Of a stretch of DNA of 64,000 nt, positions 25,101-36,285 are shown piece by piece. This DNA comes from Zygnema circumcarinatum (lineage: Eukaryota > Streptophyta > Zygnematophyceae > Zygnematales > Zygnemataceae), in NCBI GenBank assembly GCA_037447605.1, contig CM074804.1:4971613-5035612 (forward strand), in the 5' to 3' direction. The stretch's first letter is position 1. The number at the start of each line of letters is the position of its first letter. The notes beneath the pieces are model-generated. The model worked only from the letters and a program-made list of their open reading frames with translations, searched no databases and had not been told where the DNA came from. Both the position numbers and the translations under genes were made by a program.

Positions 25101-28100
25101 AGGCCTTGGGCTCCCGCCTACACGAGGCGGTTACCATTCGCGAACTGCTCAAGCAGAACACGGAGGAGATGGACACCCTCCTTCGCGCTCTCAATGGTAA
25201 GGGGCTCTCTGGAGGAGGCAGAAGGGCTCAGGGAATGCGTGAGTGGAAGGAATCCGCTGGATAGATATTGATTTCAGTTGGAAAGTTGGAGTAGGTCCTA
25301 CGACTACAGCTATCCATTGCCGGGCATTGGGACACAGGGGACTATGTTCAACCGGCGGTGGGAGGAGACCTTCTACGGGATGGCCCAGGTGACTCTTTTC
25401 CCAAATGATTTAGTGCTCGTTCTTCACTCGCTGTTCCTCAATTGGACCTATCGCATTGCTTCCAATCTCCTAACAATCTTTCATTGGGGAGCTGCACATG
25501 AGTGATTCTGGAACAATGTTGGTGCCAATTTTGTGGAGTTTGAAGCGAGGTCACATGGCCATTTGAACCTGCCCTCTCACTTTACACGTCGTATACTTGA
25601 ATGTGGGAGTGCTACATGGATCCTTTGATTTCGCGTTGCAGGAGTGCTCCCAACGGGGCGAAACATCCACGCATTGGACCCATACCGCATGCCATCCGCA
25701 GGTGAGGAAAAACTCTGTCGGAACTTACACTACCGAAGCAGCGAAAGTGTTATCACGCTTTGCCAAGTTCTCCCCCTTCCCTCCCCCCCCCTTGTGGACG
25801 TCTTCATCCCACACGTGCAAGACAACTAAAGGCAAAGCGAGCCCTCCCACTGCCTGAACCCTCATCTCAGGGTGTGGGAGCAGCTGCATGGGAGCGAGGC
25901 CGCCAGCTGGCAGAAGGCATCGTGAGGCGCCACGTGGAGCAGAACGGGGCGTATCCCGAGACGGTGGCCGTAATGCTTTGGGGGTTGGACGCCATCAAGG
26001 TCAGCCCACCGCCTGAGGGCGACTTTCGTTCTTTCGTAGAGGCTGCGGAGGCGGGCCGGGCTGAGGGTGGGAGGGGGTCTGTGACTCGCAGACACGTGGC
26101 GAGTCTGTGGCCATAGCGTTGGCACTCATAGGCGCTTATCCTCTCAAAGAGGTCAGCTCTCTCTTGTCACATTGCTTTACCTCGAAATTGGCACGAATTT
26201 CAGTGCGTTTCTTTTTGTCTGCAGCATGTCGCTGCCTGAATGAAGGATGGCAGAACGAGTGGAAGTTTGGCATTGACCTGTGGCAGGGTAGAGGGGACCT
26301 GTGGGGGGGGCTTCTCCCTTTGCGTGCAGGGGACAGGCAGAGTGGTGCGGTTTGAGCTGAGGCCGCTGGAGGAGTTGGGAGGGCGGCCTCGCATTGACAT
26401 ACTCGCAAACATGTCGGGAATATTCCGAGACAGGTTGGGAATACGAGCCATAGACCGGGGGAGCAGAGATTCAACCAAACAGCGATCCATAGGAACTCGT
26501 ATCGTTGATTTTATACTCTTTGCTGTTCTGCTCAAATGGGGCTCCCTCTCCTTGCCACAGTCTTTACCGTAGGACCGGTCTTCGGCCCTAGAACACCCCT
26601 CAACCACCTCTCTCGCCTTCCCTCCCTGTCCTGCGCAGCTTTGCGAATGTAGTTGAGCTCCTTGACGATGTGCTGAGACGAGCTGCATTGGCAGACGAGC
26701 TTCCCAGCATGAACTACATCCGGAAGCATTCCATGGAACTGGAAGTGAGTGAACTTTGCGCCCTGTTGCTAACCCACTGTGCTCCATCTCCAGGGACGTA
26801 GCTCACGCTGAGCCCTGCCCTCCTGGGACGCTGCTAACCATGGCTTCTCTGTCTCTCCTTCTCTCTGTAGGCAGAAGGTGTGGAAGTTCCAACGGCCCGA
26901 ATCTTCTCTAATCCTGCAGGAGACTATGGCTCGATGGTGAATGAGCGAGTAGGAGCTGCCGACTGGTGAGTGATCTCTTACTTTCTCGGGCTCTGATGAG
27001 GGAGAGGGAAGGGCGAAGCATAGGGAACTGAGAATATCATTGGCTGTGCGGTCTGAACAGGGAGAACAGCGCCGAATTGGGTGACACGTGGCAGTCCAGA
27101 AACGCCTTCAGCTACGGGCGAGGCGAGCGGGGCGTCGCCCGTCCTGAGGTGGGCGAGCCTCCGAACCGACAAACCATCACTTTTGTTCATTGGGGGGTCC
27201 CCTCCCCCCTCCCCCCTCCACACCCCCCCAAATAAATAAATTAAAAAAAAAAAAAAGAAAAAAAAAAAAAATGGGGGGCCCTATCAGGTCCTGAAGAGGC
27301 TGCTGCAGAGCACGGACCACATTGTGCAAGAAATCGACAGCGTGGAGTACGGCCTCACCGACATTCAGGTACGCGGAACCGTCTTTCCCTATAGACAGGC
27401 CTCTCCAACTTTCTGAGCTTTCCATTCCGCCTTTGTCAAGAAAGCTGAGGCTTGAGGGAAGGCCTGCTGCAGGAGTATTACGCCAACACTGGAGCCCTAA
27501 AAAACGCAGCGCAGAACGTCAGAGGAGGGAAAAAGGTGCAGCGAAGCTTCTACTTCAGGACACAGCGGCTCTGATAATTCATTTGTTCCCATCGTGGCAC
27601 TCAGGATGGCGGGTTCCTTTATGCCCTTTCATTTCTCCTTCTGTGATGAGTTTCGGATGCTTGCATTCATGCGAGTGGAAGAGGAGGTGCAGGTGGCATG
27701 CAGTGTGGTGGAGGCGTACGGAAAGGATCTGCAGCCGAGGGACCTGGAGGCAACTCTCCGGCTGGAATATCGCTCAAAAGTGAGCTTCATGCCCATCACA
27801 CGCGGGTCATCACGCAAAGGAAGTGATAAATCGAGGAAAGCTTTGTGCAATTCTCACCTCCTCCTGCTCCCGTCCTTGAACACTCGAATTTTGTCTGCCA
27901 AACTCGAAAATGCCTTCTCATCGTCATCCACCAAACCACTGTGACGACCTTTCCGTGTTTTCTGTTCTGTTTACAGCTCCTGAACCCCAAGTGGGCTGAG
28001 AAGATGGCAGCCTCCGGATCCGGTGGCGCCTTCGAGATCTCTCAGGTGGGCCGCCCCTGTCCACGTGGCGCAGCTCATGCAAGGGATGCGCCGCCACTCT

Positions 28101-28620
28101 CAAGGGCAACACCGCCCTTTTGCTGCGGAAATGTGCGACAGGTAGCGCGTGGTAGAGATGGGCTCATTTGGGGGGAGAGGGAGAGTGGATGCAGCGCATG
28201 ACAGCGCTCCTCGGATGGGGCGGCACGTGCGACTTCAAGGAGGACTGGGTGTATCAGCAGGCTGCAGACACGTATGCTTTTGATGAGGCCATGGCGGCTC
28301 AGCTTCGCAAAAGTAACCCACAGGTGACGGGCCTGGGCCTACTCTCTCCAATCAATGGGAATCTCGTTAAGCTGCCTTTCGTCCTGCAGGACATGGCAAT
28401 ACCTTTTTTTAGGTGCATGGCTGCCTTCAAATGCGTACGTGAATACGACGACATGCTCACAGGAGAATGTTCCTATTGTTGGCAGGCCTTCCAGAACATT
28501 CTGAAGCGAATGCTGGAAGCAGCAGGTCGCGGGTTCTGGAATGCGGACGAGGAGACCATGCGCAGACTCCGCGACCTTTACGCGGAAATGGATAACGAGC
28601 TCGAGGGGGTGAGGGTGTGA
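16137..28620 (+). CDS. CHLH2: Magnesium chelatase H subunit, type 2 (CHLH2/BchH-like)
   Basis: Forty-one exons, all in phase, give 1517 residues: 16137-16532, 16757-16793, 17175-17254, 17554-17604, 17809-17977, 18096-18148, 18277-18339, 18551-18684, 18797-18890, 19012-19122, 19243-19366, 19487-19728, 19913-19994, 20240-20295, 20450-20644, 20833-20913, 21109-21221, 21349-21567, 22045-22161, 22535-22616, 22714-22825, 23334-23376, 23494-23629, 23946-24152, 24364-24432, 24592-24681, 25043-25196, 25338-25388, 25642-25701, 25884-25999, 26092-26151, 26330-26433, 26639-26744, 26871-26965, 27061-27148, 27288-27368, 27473-27535, 27693-27779, 27977-28045, 28195-28323 and 28486-28620. The H subunit binds protoporphyrin IX and, with the I and D ATPase subunits, inserts magnesium in the first committed step of chlorophyll synthesis in the plastid. 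Type-2 signatures include YGYWNQGGMENVVSMFLYLA, HFGMHGTVEWLPGSPLGNTG (H852, H856), GLSWSDVL, YVYAANNPSESI and LPTGRNIHALDPYRMPS. The N-terminal extension has a coiled coil (about 106-132). Exons 1-4 are less certain than the rest; ATG 16053 is an alternative start. Confidence 0.93.
20409..20440. repeat. GGGA/GAGG microsatellite in a CHLH2 intron
   Basis: About seven tandem GGGA units lie just upstream of the exon 15 acceptor. Confidence 0.8.
27188..27274. repeat. Poly-C/poly-A low-complexity run in a CHLH2 intron
   Basis: C-rich tract followed by A-rich runs of 14 and 13 bases (one interrupting G) within the intron between exons 35 and 36. Confidence 0.8.
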
Positions 28621-30005
28621 GAGCTGCGTTCTGGCTCGCGCAATGCCACGAGGGACATGGGCTTTGTATCATTATGGTTTTTGCTTTGGATTTCTCGCTC
28701 TGTAGGAAAGGACCCTTACGCCTTAAAAATATCCTCAGAGAGGTGTTCCGCCTAAGCGGATTGAGGCGTTCATGACACGCAACGTTATGTTGCCGACGAT
28801 GTAACATACACACATACATACATACATACATGCGTAGCCGTTGCGTGCATTTGGCTCTGCTTTTGTTCAAGGTCCACGTGGCATCGACCACGTTGTCCGG
28901 CCTATGAAAAGTAGGGATGGCCGCGCTTGCGAAACTGAAATTCTAGATTATAAATAATCGATTTTAAATGAGGCGAAAAAGGACCTTTAAACGAATGAAG
29001 TGAAGGGGACGAGAGAGCTGGCCAGTGGAAGAACCGGAAGAGGACGAGGGGGAGGGAGGGACGGCGACGGAGGAAGAAAGCGCGACGTCATTAGGACGTC
29101 ACCGAAACATGACGGCATACTGACGTCATCACGCTGTTGCGTCATCGTAACTTGACATGGCGTCATCGTATAATTTTAGGAAAATGATACCCCGTCACCC
29201 CATTTTAAATATCTCGTCCCCCTGATTTGCTTTTTGAGAGACCCAAATAAGGGGTGGAAATGACACTACCCAAAATTAATAATATTACAGCCATCCCTAA
29301 TGACCAGTCAGCCCACAGCTGCGCCTCCCTCCCTCTCCCTGCCCTCCCTCCCTCCCTGCCCGGCGGCGGCCCCTCGTCCGGACCCCTCTCCGCGCGGTCC
29401 GCCAAGTGCCCGCGGCCTGCCCGCCCGTTCCCCGTTCCCCGCTCTCCCGTCACGTCGCGTCACTTCACTCATGCGGTCATGCCTCGCGCCGACCTCCGCC
29501 CCGGGAGGGACTCCCGCACCCCGACGCCACGTGGCGCTCGCACTGGTCGCCAGCTGTAGTCCCAACACCGCGGCCCGGCGCTTGCCACGCTCTCCTGCCG
29601 TACCGGACCAGACCGGACCGGACCGCGCGGCCGCGGCGGCGGGGGCGGTCGGTCGGTCATAGGCGCCACTACGGCTTCGGCGCGCGGGGGCGCGCGCCAC
29701 GTGGCCGGCGGCAGATTGACATCGATCGTGATTTTGGCCTGCGCGAGTGGGATCGCGCCACGTGGACGCGACAAACGACCCGACCGACACGATCGCAGAG
29801 TCCGTATGGCGGCGCGTTCGGTCCGTTGCGGCGCTCCGGGTGGGTCCTTTGGCCCTTGGGCGGGGGAAAGGGGAAGGGAGGGAGGCCGCGGGGAAGCAGG
29901 GCTACTGCGGAGGAGGAGGAGGCGCAGGGAGGGGTGCATCGCGAGTGCGCGGCGGCAGGCGAGGCGAGGCGAGGGGAGAGGAGAGGAGAGGAGAGGGTGG
30001 AAGCA
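28621..30005. other. Intergenic region upstream of the secreted PAN-domain gene
   Basis: Contains a CATA microsatellite near 28806-28830, the CRE-like cluster at 29085-29170, and then a very GC-rich promoter-like stretch to 30005. That stretch holds three CCACGTGG-type or CCACGTGG-like motifs (about 29527, 29698 and 29758). The end of the GC-rich stretch is a run of GAGGC/GAGAG units just before the start codon. No other gene is supported. Confidence 0.5.
29085..29170. promoter_or_regulatory. Cluster of TGACGTCA-like (CRE/bZIP) motifs
   Basis: Within 86 bp I see GACGTCATT, GGACGTCACC, CTGACGTCATCAC (a full TGACGTCA palindrome), TGCGTCATCG and GGCGTCATCG. This spacing of related motifs suggests a bZIP-bound element upstream of the gene at 30006. 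Binding is inference. Confidence 0.5.
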
Positions 30006-33000
30006 ATGGCCGCCATGGCCCCTGCGCGACAGGCCCTCGCCTGGTGCCTGCTGCTGCTCGCCGCCTCCGCTGTGGGAGTGTCAGCGCGCGGCCACCACCG
30101 CGCGGCGGCGGCGGCAGTAGTGCTGAGTCCGCGCGCGGCGAGCATCGCGCAGAACTTGAGCGCGTACGACGCGTTCCTCTCGCTGTACCCGGCGGGCGCG
30201 GTGGCCGCGTACCTCGCGGGGCTGCGCAACGCGACCTTCCTCGTCCCCAACAACTTTGCGGTGGGGCTGCTCGCCAACAAGACGGCGGCGGCCGACATCG
30301 TGCGGCTTCGCGACAACTGGCTGCTCTACCTCACGCTGCCCGCGCGCCTCACACGCGCTGACTTCTTTGTGAGTGGCGGCTCTGGCAGGACGCGAATCCT
30401 TTCTCCTGCGTGCTCGCCGCTGCATTGCGTCCTCCCTCCACCCCGCTAACCCTGATGTGAGTGGCGAGGCGTGCGCAGCTGTTCCTGAATAACACGGTGA
30501 TCTACCCCTACCCGACGCTGTTCGGCATGCCCCTGTACGGCGAGGCGGTGCTGAACGGCATCTACTTCGTGGGCAGCAACCGCGTGCTTAACAACAACGC
30601 GTACCTGAACCGCGCGGGCGTGTACAGCGACGCCGCGCTCGTCGTGCACGGCGTGGACAACTACCTCATGCCGCCCAACAACGCGCTCTTCGCCAAGCCC
30701 GCCGCCTTTCCGCCGCCCTTCCAGCCCAGTAAGCCGCCGCGCCCCCGCATCAACTTGCAAAACGTACAACGCAAGATTTGGGACAAGGCACAGTTTCAGA
30801 CAGCACGTTGGACGTAGCAACGCCCAGATCCGTGACCGAGGTCGAGGGGTGATTCGGTTTTTTAATTGCTCGGTACTAATAATTTTAATTATAATTAGGT
30901 TTTTTTTCTTTTCCAGAATGTCAATTTTTTCTTTTTTCTTGTTCCAAAGGCCTTTGCGATCCTGGAGCTCCTCCATGATGTGTGCGCGTGCCCCTGATCT
31001 CGCGGGTTTCGACCTCTGGGCCCCGCAGGTGCTTGCGGCGTCATCCAGGCGGGCTACTCGTATGAGAAAAACACCTACAGGCCGGGGCATGATTACTACA
31101 CCATCGACTTTTCGATCGTGCTCAATGTCTTTCACTGCGCACGGAACTGCACCGCCACGCCCTCCTGTCAAGGTTTCTCCGTTTTACGAAAAACCTGTTT
31201 CTTTAAGAACCGTCTCAGTCGGGCCCGCCCCTACAACGGAATCGACACATATGTCGAGTGCGTGGTGCCGTCGCCGGCGCCGCCACAGCCTCCGCCGCCG
31301 CCACCGTCGCCCCCGCCCCCGCCCTGTGAGGCTCCGGCGCTGCTCCATTGGGGATTGGGGGTTCAGGGGGTCGGTTAGGGCTAGGTGGATGGAGGCAGGG
31401 TTAAGGTTAGGGTTACGTTAGTGTTAGGGTTAGGATTTAGGTAAGGGTCAGGGTTAGAGTGGGGATTAGGGTTAGGGTAAGGGTTAGGTTCGGGTAGTGT
31501 TAGAGTCGTGTTAGGGCTTAGAGTTAGGAGTATGGCTCAGCATCAGGAAGGGTGGGAGTTTAGGGTCGCCGCCAGCGTCATGGAGGGTTAGGTTTGAGGT
31601 TAAAGTTAGAGCTAGGTTTAGCGTTAGGGTAGGGTTCGGGTTAGGTTAAGATTAGGGACAGGTTTAGTGTTAGGGTTAGGGTTCACGTAGGGGTAGGAAT
31701 AGGGTTGGGGTTCGGACAGGGTTGAGGGTCTTGTCACAGATTAGGGTAAGGGTCAGGGGTCAGGGTTTAGGGTTAGGGTTAGGGTCAGGGTAGGGCCAGA
31801 GTATGGGGTAAAGGCCAGGGTTAGGATAAGGGTAGGGCTCGGTTTAAGAATGAGGGTCAGGCTCAGCATCAGGAAGGTTAGGGTTAGAGGTCACCGTTAG
31901 GGAGTGTTGGGGCTTAGATTAGGGTTAGGGTTCGTCGGAGGATTAGGGGCTAGGGTAGGATGAGGGTTAGGACTAGAGTTAGGGTAGGGATAGGTTTAGG
32001 GTTAGGAGTTAAAGTTAGGTCTAGGGCCAGGGCCAGGGCCAGGGCTAGGGCTAGGGTTAGGGTTAGGGTTAGGGTTAGGGTTAGGGTTAGGGTTAGGGTT
32101 AGGGTTAGGGTTAGGGTTAGGGTTAGGGTTAGGGTTAGGGTATAGGTTTAGTGTTGGGTTAGAGTTGAGGTGAGGGTTAGGGTTAGCGTCAGAGTTAGCG
32201 TTAGGGAGGGTCAGGGATTAGGTAGGGTCAGGGAAGGGCTAGGGTTCAGGTTAGGGTTAGCGCTAGGGTTTAGGGTTATGACCATGTTGAGGTTGTGTTC
32301 TGAGTTAGTGTTAGGCTTAGGCGCACAGATCTAGTAGTACGTTGGGGGCGGGGTTAGGAATAGGGAGGGGCTCGTGGATTCGTTCTTGATTCGTGTTGGC
32401 TGTCAATGTGTGATGACCTTGCGAGGAGAGCAAAGGAGGGTTCGCCTTTGTTCGTATGCTGATGTCTTCCCCACGTGGAGCTTGTGGTTGTTCTGCAGTC
32501 AAGGGGCAAACGCTGGTGAAGATTCCTTGGTTTTTGGGAATCACGAAAGCCAATGCGAGCAGGATAGTGGAGGAGGGGACCATCGTCTCGTGGGTGTGGG
32601 CTGACAAACTCCGTCACAGCATCCAAGGTGAGGAAAATCTGTAAATCAAAAATCCTGATTCGACAGTAAGTTTGACGATTTTCTTTCTACCTGCGTGAGA
32701 TCAGGATTGATAGGGTGTCCCGTCTATTCTTCTACGCGTGGCGAGACAGTCTGTACATGAGAAATGCTAACGTTTTAGTTGTAAAGGAACAATGAACACA
32801 TACTCGCCTTTACTCATGAGATGAAGTGCAGAACCCTCAAATTCTTCGCTGCTCCCTAGTCTGCATCATTTCCTCGTTCGTCCTGGCGAGAGGCTCGTCC
32901 GTCACAAGTAGTGGAGGGTCTATTGCAGCAAGTCGCCAAGTCGGGCAGCTTCGGAGGGTCCTTCCTTTGACTCGCTGCGGGCGCTGTGCAGATATGAACA

Positions 33001-34646
33001 CAACTCGCAACCTTTTTGTTGGACCGGGGGGTGGTCTCAACTTGGTGTCTGCGCCGTTCGTATTCAACTACACCTTCACCAAAGCGGGAATCTTCTACTA
33101 CAATGACGGAGCGTACAGTCTGAACATGCAAGGCATTATCACTGTGAAAGGTGGGCCTGAACTCCTTTCGCTCCAGAAAAACTTGCCCAAAAAATTAGTC
33201 AAAATTGTCAACTTTCCGATTCTGCTCTGCTGGAGGCACGAATTGAAGGGAGACAACTGATTCTGTATATGTTGTGTCGACGCGCAAACCTGTTTGAGAC
33301 TTTCATCGATTTCTCAAAATCTGAAGTCCTCCTGGGTGTTGAGCTACCATGTGGCCAGCCTCAATTGATCCTTCAACTTCAGTCCAATCCAGCTTTTACC
33401 TCAAGATTCTGAGGGAAAGCCATTTATAAATGTAGAAAATTCCCAAACCCTTGGGACTCCACACGACGAGAGAGGTCTATCTCCGCAGACTTGGAGCACT
33501 CCTAGAGTTTTGGCTGTTTCTCAGCCTGAGCTGTTGGGTACTGCGAATAGTTTAGCGTAAACGTTAAACCTTCATTATCGCCTTTTTCTAGGGCTGGACC
33601 CTTTCTGCCTTAAAGGTAGATTCTATAATTGCGGCATCTTTGCATGTACCATGCAGGCGAGGGCCTTCCTGCCGTAACTGCATTCCATTCTTCGCTTCTC
33701 TTTGCCACCCCATCCCCCTTTTCCCAGCCATCCTTTATTTCTCCTTTCAGTAAGTAGGCTCACCTTAAACCCTGCAATAGAGAATCAAGCATTTATAAAC
33801 TACACTTCTCTCCCCATTCCATTCATTATCCATCTCAAACTTTTTTCCCTTCTCGATGACATTACTCTAAAGATATCGTCTATCACATTCGCTCATGGAC
33901 GTGCAGAGTGGATTCGTCACTGGTTAGAGCTCGGAGGTCCTGAATCCGTCGGCTTTAGTCGTATTAGAACTGTTGCGTTACCTTTTTTGGGGTTTCTTTG
34001 GAAACCTGAAAATTGTATGGCTCTGCGAGACATACAATGGAATGTCCTGGAACATATCCTTATCCTTATGGTTGCAGAACATACCTGCATAGGATAACCC
34101 TAAGGGAAAAAGCGACGCTTGTTTATCTATCCATAATCGTAAATACAGCGGTTTCCCCATGTGTATGGTTTTCCTGTGTTCTAAATGCAACCTTTCTCTC
34201 TACTGCAAGCGAGAAAAATGTAAAACACTCTGATAAAAATTATTTGACTTGGTCTTCTGTTAGTTGATGTCCAGCTCACACTGCTCTGTTGCGGGTTTTC
34301 TTTGTGTTGGGAGGGCCCTATATCACTGCTCCATCTCTGCTGATCTTCGCCGCATTCGCTATCTTCCTCTCCTTCGCCTTCTTTCTCGGTACATATGTTG
34401 GCAGGCGCTACTTCGCCCTCCTGTCAAAAGCCTCTAGCAGGATTCCGACGTGAACTCAACACCAACCGGCCGGGATATGACTACAGCATCTTCACAAGCA
34501 GGAAAAGGGGAAACTGTGCGGCGGCCTGCTTGCCTGATAGCAAGTGCCTTGGCTTCCTCGTGTATCAGAGCAAGTGCTATTTGAAGTATGCCTTGTCGGC
34601 AGCGAGGTTCCTTTTTGATGCGGAGATGTATGTGAAATGCGAATAG
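30006..34646 (+). CDS. Secreted FAS1 / PAN-apple / cupredoxin-like / PAN-apple protein
   Basis: Six exons in phase: 30006-30368, 30479-30728, 31029-31325, 32499-32627, 32992-33150 and 34405-34646, giving 479 residues. Every internal junction after exon 2 is phase 1, typical of shuffled extracellular modules. Order: signal peptide (1 to about 28, core ALAWCLLLLAASAVGVSA); fasciclin-like domain (about 40-203) with NATFLVPNN and DAALVVHGVDNYLMPPN; a PAN/apple domain (205-285) with paired cysteines (FHCARNC, CQGF, CFFK, VEC); a proline-rich linker (286-303); a cupredoxin fold (304-399) with EEGTIVSWVWAD, LRHSI and FVFNYTFTKAGIFYY; and a second PAN/apple domain (401-479) ending MYVKCE. It is probably a cell-wall or matrix adhesion protein. 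The cupredoxin lacks the usual copper-binding cysteine. No GPI signal or transmembrane helix at the C-terminus. The domain calls are by motif; the function is inferred. Confidence 0.8.
31375..32320 (+). repeat. Telomere-like TTAGGG array, perfect core with degenerate flanks
   Basis: Lies entirely inside intron 3 (31326-32498) of the secreted PAN-domain gene. About 14 perfect TTAGGG units occupy roughly 32054-32141. Around them are several hundred bases of degenerate variants (TTAGGT, TCAGGG, TTAGAG, GTAGGG) in the same orientation. Confidence 0.95.
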
Positions 34647-35695
34647 AGGCACCCTGCTGCCTGAGCAGGTGTGTTACTCCGCTCATCCTGAATCCCTGAA
34701 GCTGTCAGGGGAAGACAGGTTTGGACTGTTCTAGGCATATGCATCAGAAAATTGTCGTTATCTTTTCTGTGAAGTCTGCACTCTACAGGACAGTGGACCC
34801 TTTATTGTGATTGCAGATTTTGAATCGCCAGAGCAAGGCACAGGAACTTTACTGACGTCTCCGTGGAAGTGTGACAGCAGGTAATCTCGACTCTGTGGTC
34901 ATCAATCGGGGAGAACCTATTTTTCGACAATTATGTTTTTGGAGGTTATTGGGGTATGGGTATTGTACGAACCGAAGCTCGGCCATGGATACAAATCAAC
35001 TGATGCGTCAACTGATGAATGGCATGGCCATGGCCATAGCCGCATGTTATGTCTCAATGGCTGCAGAGCTCTATTTAGGGTTGAGCCCCAGAGCGTGCGT
35101 GCTCCTGCAGGGCTCTGGCATTCAACCGACTGCTTCTCGCAGGAAGTAATTCCTTCCTGCGAGAGCAGGGATAAAAGGTAATTTGGCTTTGCTGGTCATC
35201 TTTTTTTCTGACGGGATTAGAAAATGGGAGAAAGCAACTGCTATTGCGGTTTTATGGGTTGGCGTTGAGGAGTTCCACCGGGTGAAAGGTGGAAGGGGGG
35301 TCGTGTGGACGGTTTATTAGAGTCAGGAGCACACTGAAAAGAGGCTTTTGACGAACTCTAGCTCCAGAAACGTTTGCACGTTTTTGGAAATGTTGATTGT
35401 TTTACAATAAACGCTGATTCATAACTGTGGTTCTTTTTCACGAAGAAAGTGATTGACGCGTTTGCAGTTTCTTATTTTTGATTGTCGTCATTTAGCAAGT
35501 ATCTCTCGTCCACCGTCCGCATGGCGTCTAGAGTCTAAACATGGGCGAACTCGTACGGATAAAGTGGCCCAACACGCGGACCGAGCACTCATTATCACGT
35601 CCCTGCATCGTTTGTAACTCATCCAGCGCATGATTTGCGATCACATGCGTACCACCACAAGAACTGAACGAGCCCGAACTGACATTGGTTCTAGA

Positions 35696-35970
35696 ATATG
35701 TCTTTGTCCATGAATTTGCCGTGGTCCATGGACGTCTAATGGCATCGCCGTCACGAGGTCAGTGTCCATTTTTTCTCTTTTCGGTCTGAACCCTCACCGC
35801 ACAGCTGTAAACGCGACACCGCACTACAGCAGTGCGAAACGGGCCATGGATGGCGAGCTGCACTGGTGGGTGGCTGAACAGGAAACCCGAGGGGGGGTTC
35901 TCGTCGTCTCCATGAAGCCCTTCGATGGCTTGGCCATTGTCAGATCAATGCCAAGCCACCATACCTTCTG
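35696..35970 (+). repeat. Diverged copies of the dispersed repeat
   Basis: Two imperfect matches: near 35700-35765 (TAATGGCATCGCCGTCACGAGGTCAGTGTCC) only the core is retained in diverged form; near 35922-35965 the order GATGGCTTGGCCATTGTCAG then ATCAATGCCA is kept. Both are weaker than the copies at 36.1-36.3 kb. Confidence 0.5.
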
Positions 35971-36067
35971 GGTGGGTCTAGGGTCTAGACTATAGAGCAC
36001 GCCTCTGTAAATAAGTACATTTTACTAGTTGCACTTATTTAACTTTCTGAGTCCAAAAGAGGGATGG

Positions 36068-36285
36068 ACTTGGCGTTGGTCTCACGATGGCGAGGCCATC
36101 AAATGTACATGGCCAAAAGTTAACATGGAGAACCAATAGGAAACCAGTCTCAAATGACCTATGAGATTTCTCCTCATTGCTTTTTCTCTTGGTCTTAGGT
36201 TCTTAGAGACTAGTTCCCCGCGTCTCTCCTATTTTGTCCATGTACATTTAATGGCATCGCCATTGTGAGATCAATGCCACACCAT
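36068..36285. repeat. MITE-like hairpin of the dispersed repeat family
   Basis: Left arm begins TTGGCGTTGGTCTCACGATG and reads GGCGAGGCCATCAAATGTAC. The right arm is its inverse, GTACATTTAATGGCATCGCC then ATTGTGAGATCAATGCCAC. The arms are about 45-50 bp and enclose about 130 bp. There is no coding capacity and no clear target duplication. Confidence 0.7.

Noticed and set aside
29406-30005. Upstream extension of the frame leading into the secreted PAN-domain gene
   Set aside because: The 200 codons before 30006 are GC-rich promoter or leader sequence; the signal peptide starts cleanly at 30006.
31960-32145. Open frame encoding a long Arg-Val repeat
   Set aside because: It is a translation of the TTAGGG array inside an intron, not a protein-coding gene.
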